From Pseudomonas sp. MRSN 12121 (GTDB lineage: Bacteria > Pseudomonadota > Gammaproteobacteria > Pseudomonadales > Pseudomonadaceae), in NCBI RefSeq assembly GCF_000931465.1, contig NZ_CP010892.1, positions 2,232,001 to 2,296,000 on the forward strand: a DNA stretch of 64,000 bases. Reading direction: 5' to 3'. The translations under genes were made by a program, and so were the position numbers. Numbering within the stretch: position 1 is the stretch's first letter; the number at the start of each line of letters is the position of its first letter. Below the pieces are notes generated by a model, which saw only the letters and a list, made by a program, of their open reading frames with translations, was not told the origin of the DNA and searched no databases. Below are positions 63,688 through 64,000 of this stretch, one piece after another.

Positions 63688-64000
63688 TTATGCCTTGATC
63701 CCTGGCCAGTCGACTTGTGCATCCAGTAAAGCCATGAAGGCCCGCGCGGCATTCGACAGCGTCCGTTCGGTATGCAGGATATAGCCTAGCTGGCGAGTGA
63801 GCTGTATGCCCGGCAATGGAATGCGGGCTACCTGCTCGTCGAGCATGGTGCGGGGCAGGACGCTCCAGGCCAGGCCGATGGAAACCATCATCTTGATGGT
63901 TTCCAGGTAGTTGGTGCTCATGGCGATGTTCGGGGTCAGCCCCTGGGCCTCGAACAGGCGCTGGACAATATGGTGGGTAAAGGTATTGCCGCCGGGAAAT
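63688..64000 (-). CDS. LysR-type regulator, C-terminal part (5' end off the window)
   Basis: 103 visible residues; the frame is open to the right edge, so the true start lies beyond 64000. Residues such as LETIKMMVSIGLAWSVLPRTMLD and the final ARAFMALLDA are typical of the LysR substrate-binding domain. The DNA-binding half is not visible. Target genes unknown. Confidence 0.88.
   Translation of the reverse strand, partial: FPGGNTFTHHIVQRLFEAQGLTPNIAMSTNYLETIKMMVSIGLAWSVLPRTMLDEQVARIPLPGIQLTRQLGYILHTERTLSNAARAFMALLDAQVDWPGIKA

Overview
The window is chromosomal DNA of a Pseudomonas species, probably of the P. fluorescens / P. protegens / P. chlororaphis lineage. The call rests on GC-rich protein-coding style, typical pseudomonad versions of uvrB, gltX, tyrB, ibpA and a ybeU-djlC-hscC chaperone locus, and a P2/phiCTX-type prophage. 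I inferred this from sequence alone; no database search was possible.

Positions 1 to about 25,740 are most of the structural half of a P2-like (Peduovirus-type) prophage. The late genes fall into four operons as in P2: FI-FII-E-T-U-D (8370 to 978, minus), V-W-J-I-H-G (12942 to 8499, minus), O-N-M-L-X-holins-endolysin-spanins-R-S (20638 to 13804, minus) and P-Q (20794 to 23600, plus). Three copies of a dyad, TTGTAG-N9-CTACAA, lie in front of these operons, one shared by the divergent O and P. They are good candidates for the sites of an Ogr/Delta-type late activator. The gpE to gpE-prime -1 frameshift site (T TTT TTG) is intact. A P2-like cos sequence lies at 25255-25273 in the same orientation relative to Q as in P2. 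Integrase, repressor and replication genes are not in the window. As in phiCTX, they should lie beyond the left edge, which puts the attachment site just right of cos.

Three AT-rich accessory cassettes interrupt the prophage: A (3-955, a partial gene plus a PD-(D/E)XK-like nuclease), B (13089-13784, a 231-aa protein of unknown function) and C (24707 to 23632, a three-helix membrane protein, a 38-aa Lys/Pro-rich peptide and a 128-aa protein). Each sits at the 3' end of a late operon and faces it head-on with only 19 to 31 nt between stop codons. Such positions commonly carry lysogenic-conversion or anti-phage genes; these are the most likely undescribed systems here.

From 26.9 kb rightwards the content is host chromosome: a membrane diguanylate cyclase, GNAT and arylamine N-acetyltransferases, an NCS2 purine permease with palindromic operators, an MFS transporter, a TetR-controlled RND efflux locus (35.2-41.8 kb), tRNA-Asn, tyrB-like aminotransferase, uvrB, an EmrAB-type pump, gltX, a duplicated tRNA-Ala/tRNA-Glu operon with a stable-RNA promoter, a TetR-hydrolase-thioesterase group, dusC, and ibpA with a sigma-32 promoter and a ROSE-type RNA thermometer. 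Next come the DUF1266/DjlC-like/HscC chaperone locus, a large PAS-GGDEF-EAL protein and a LysR-type regulator cut by the right edge.
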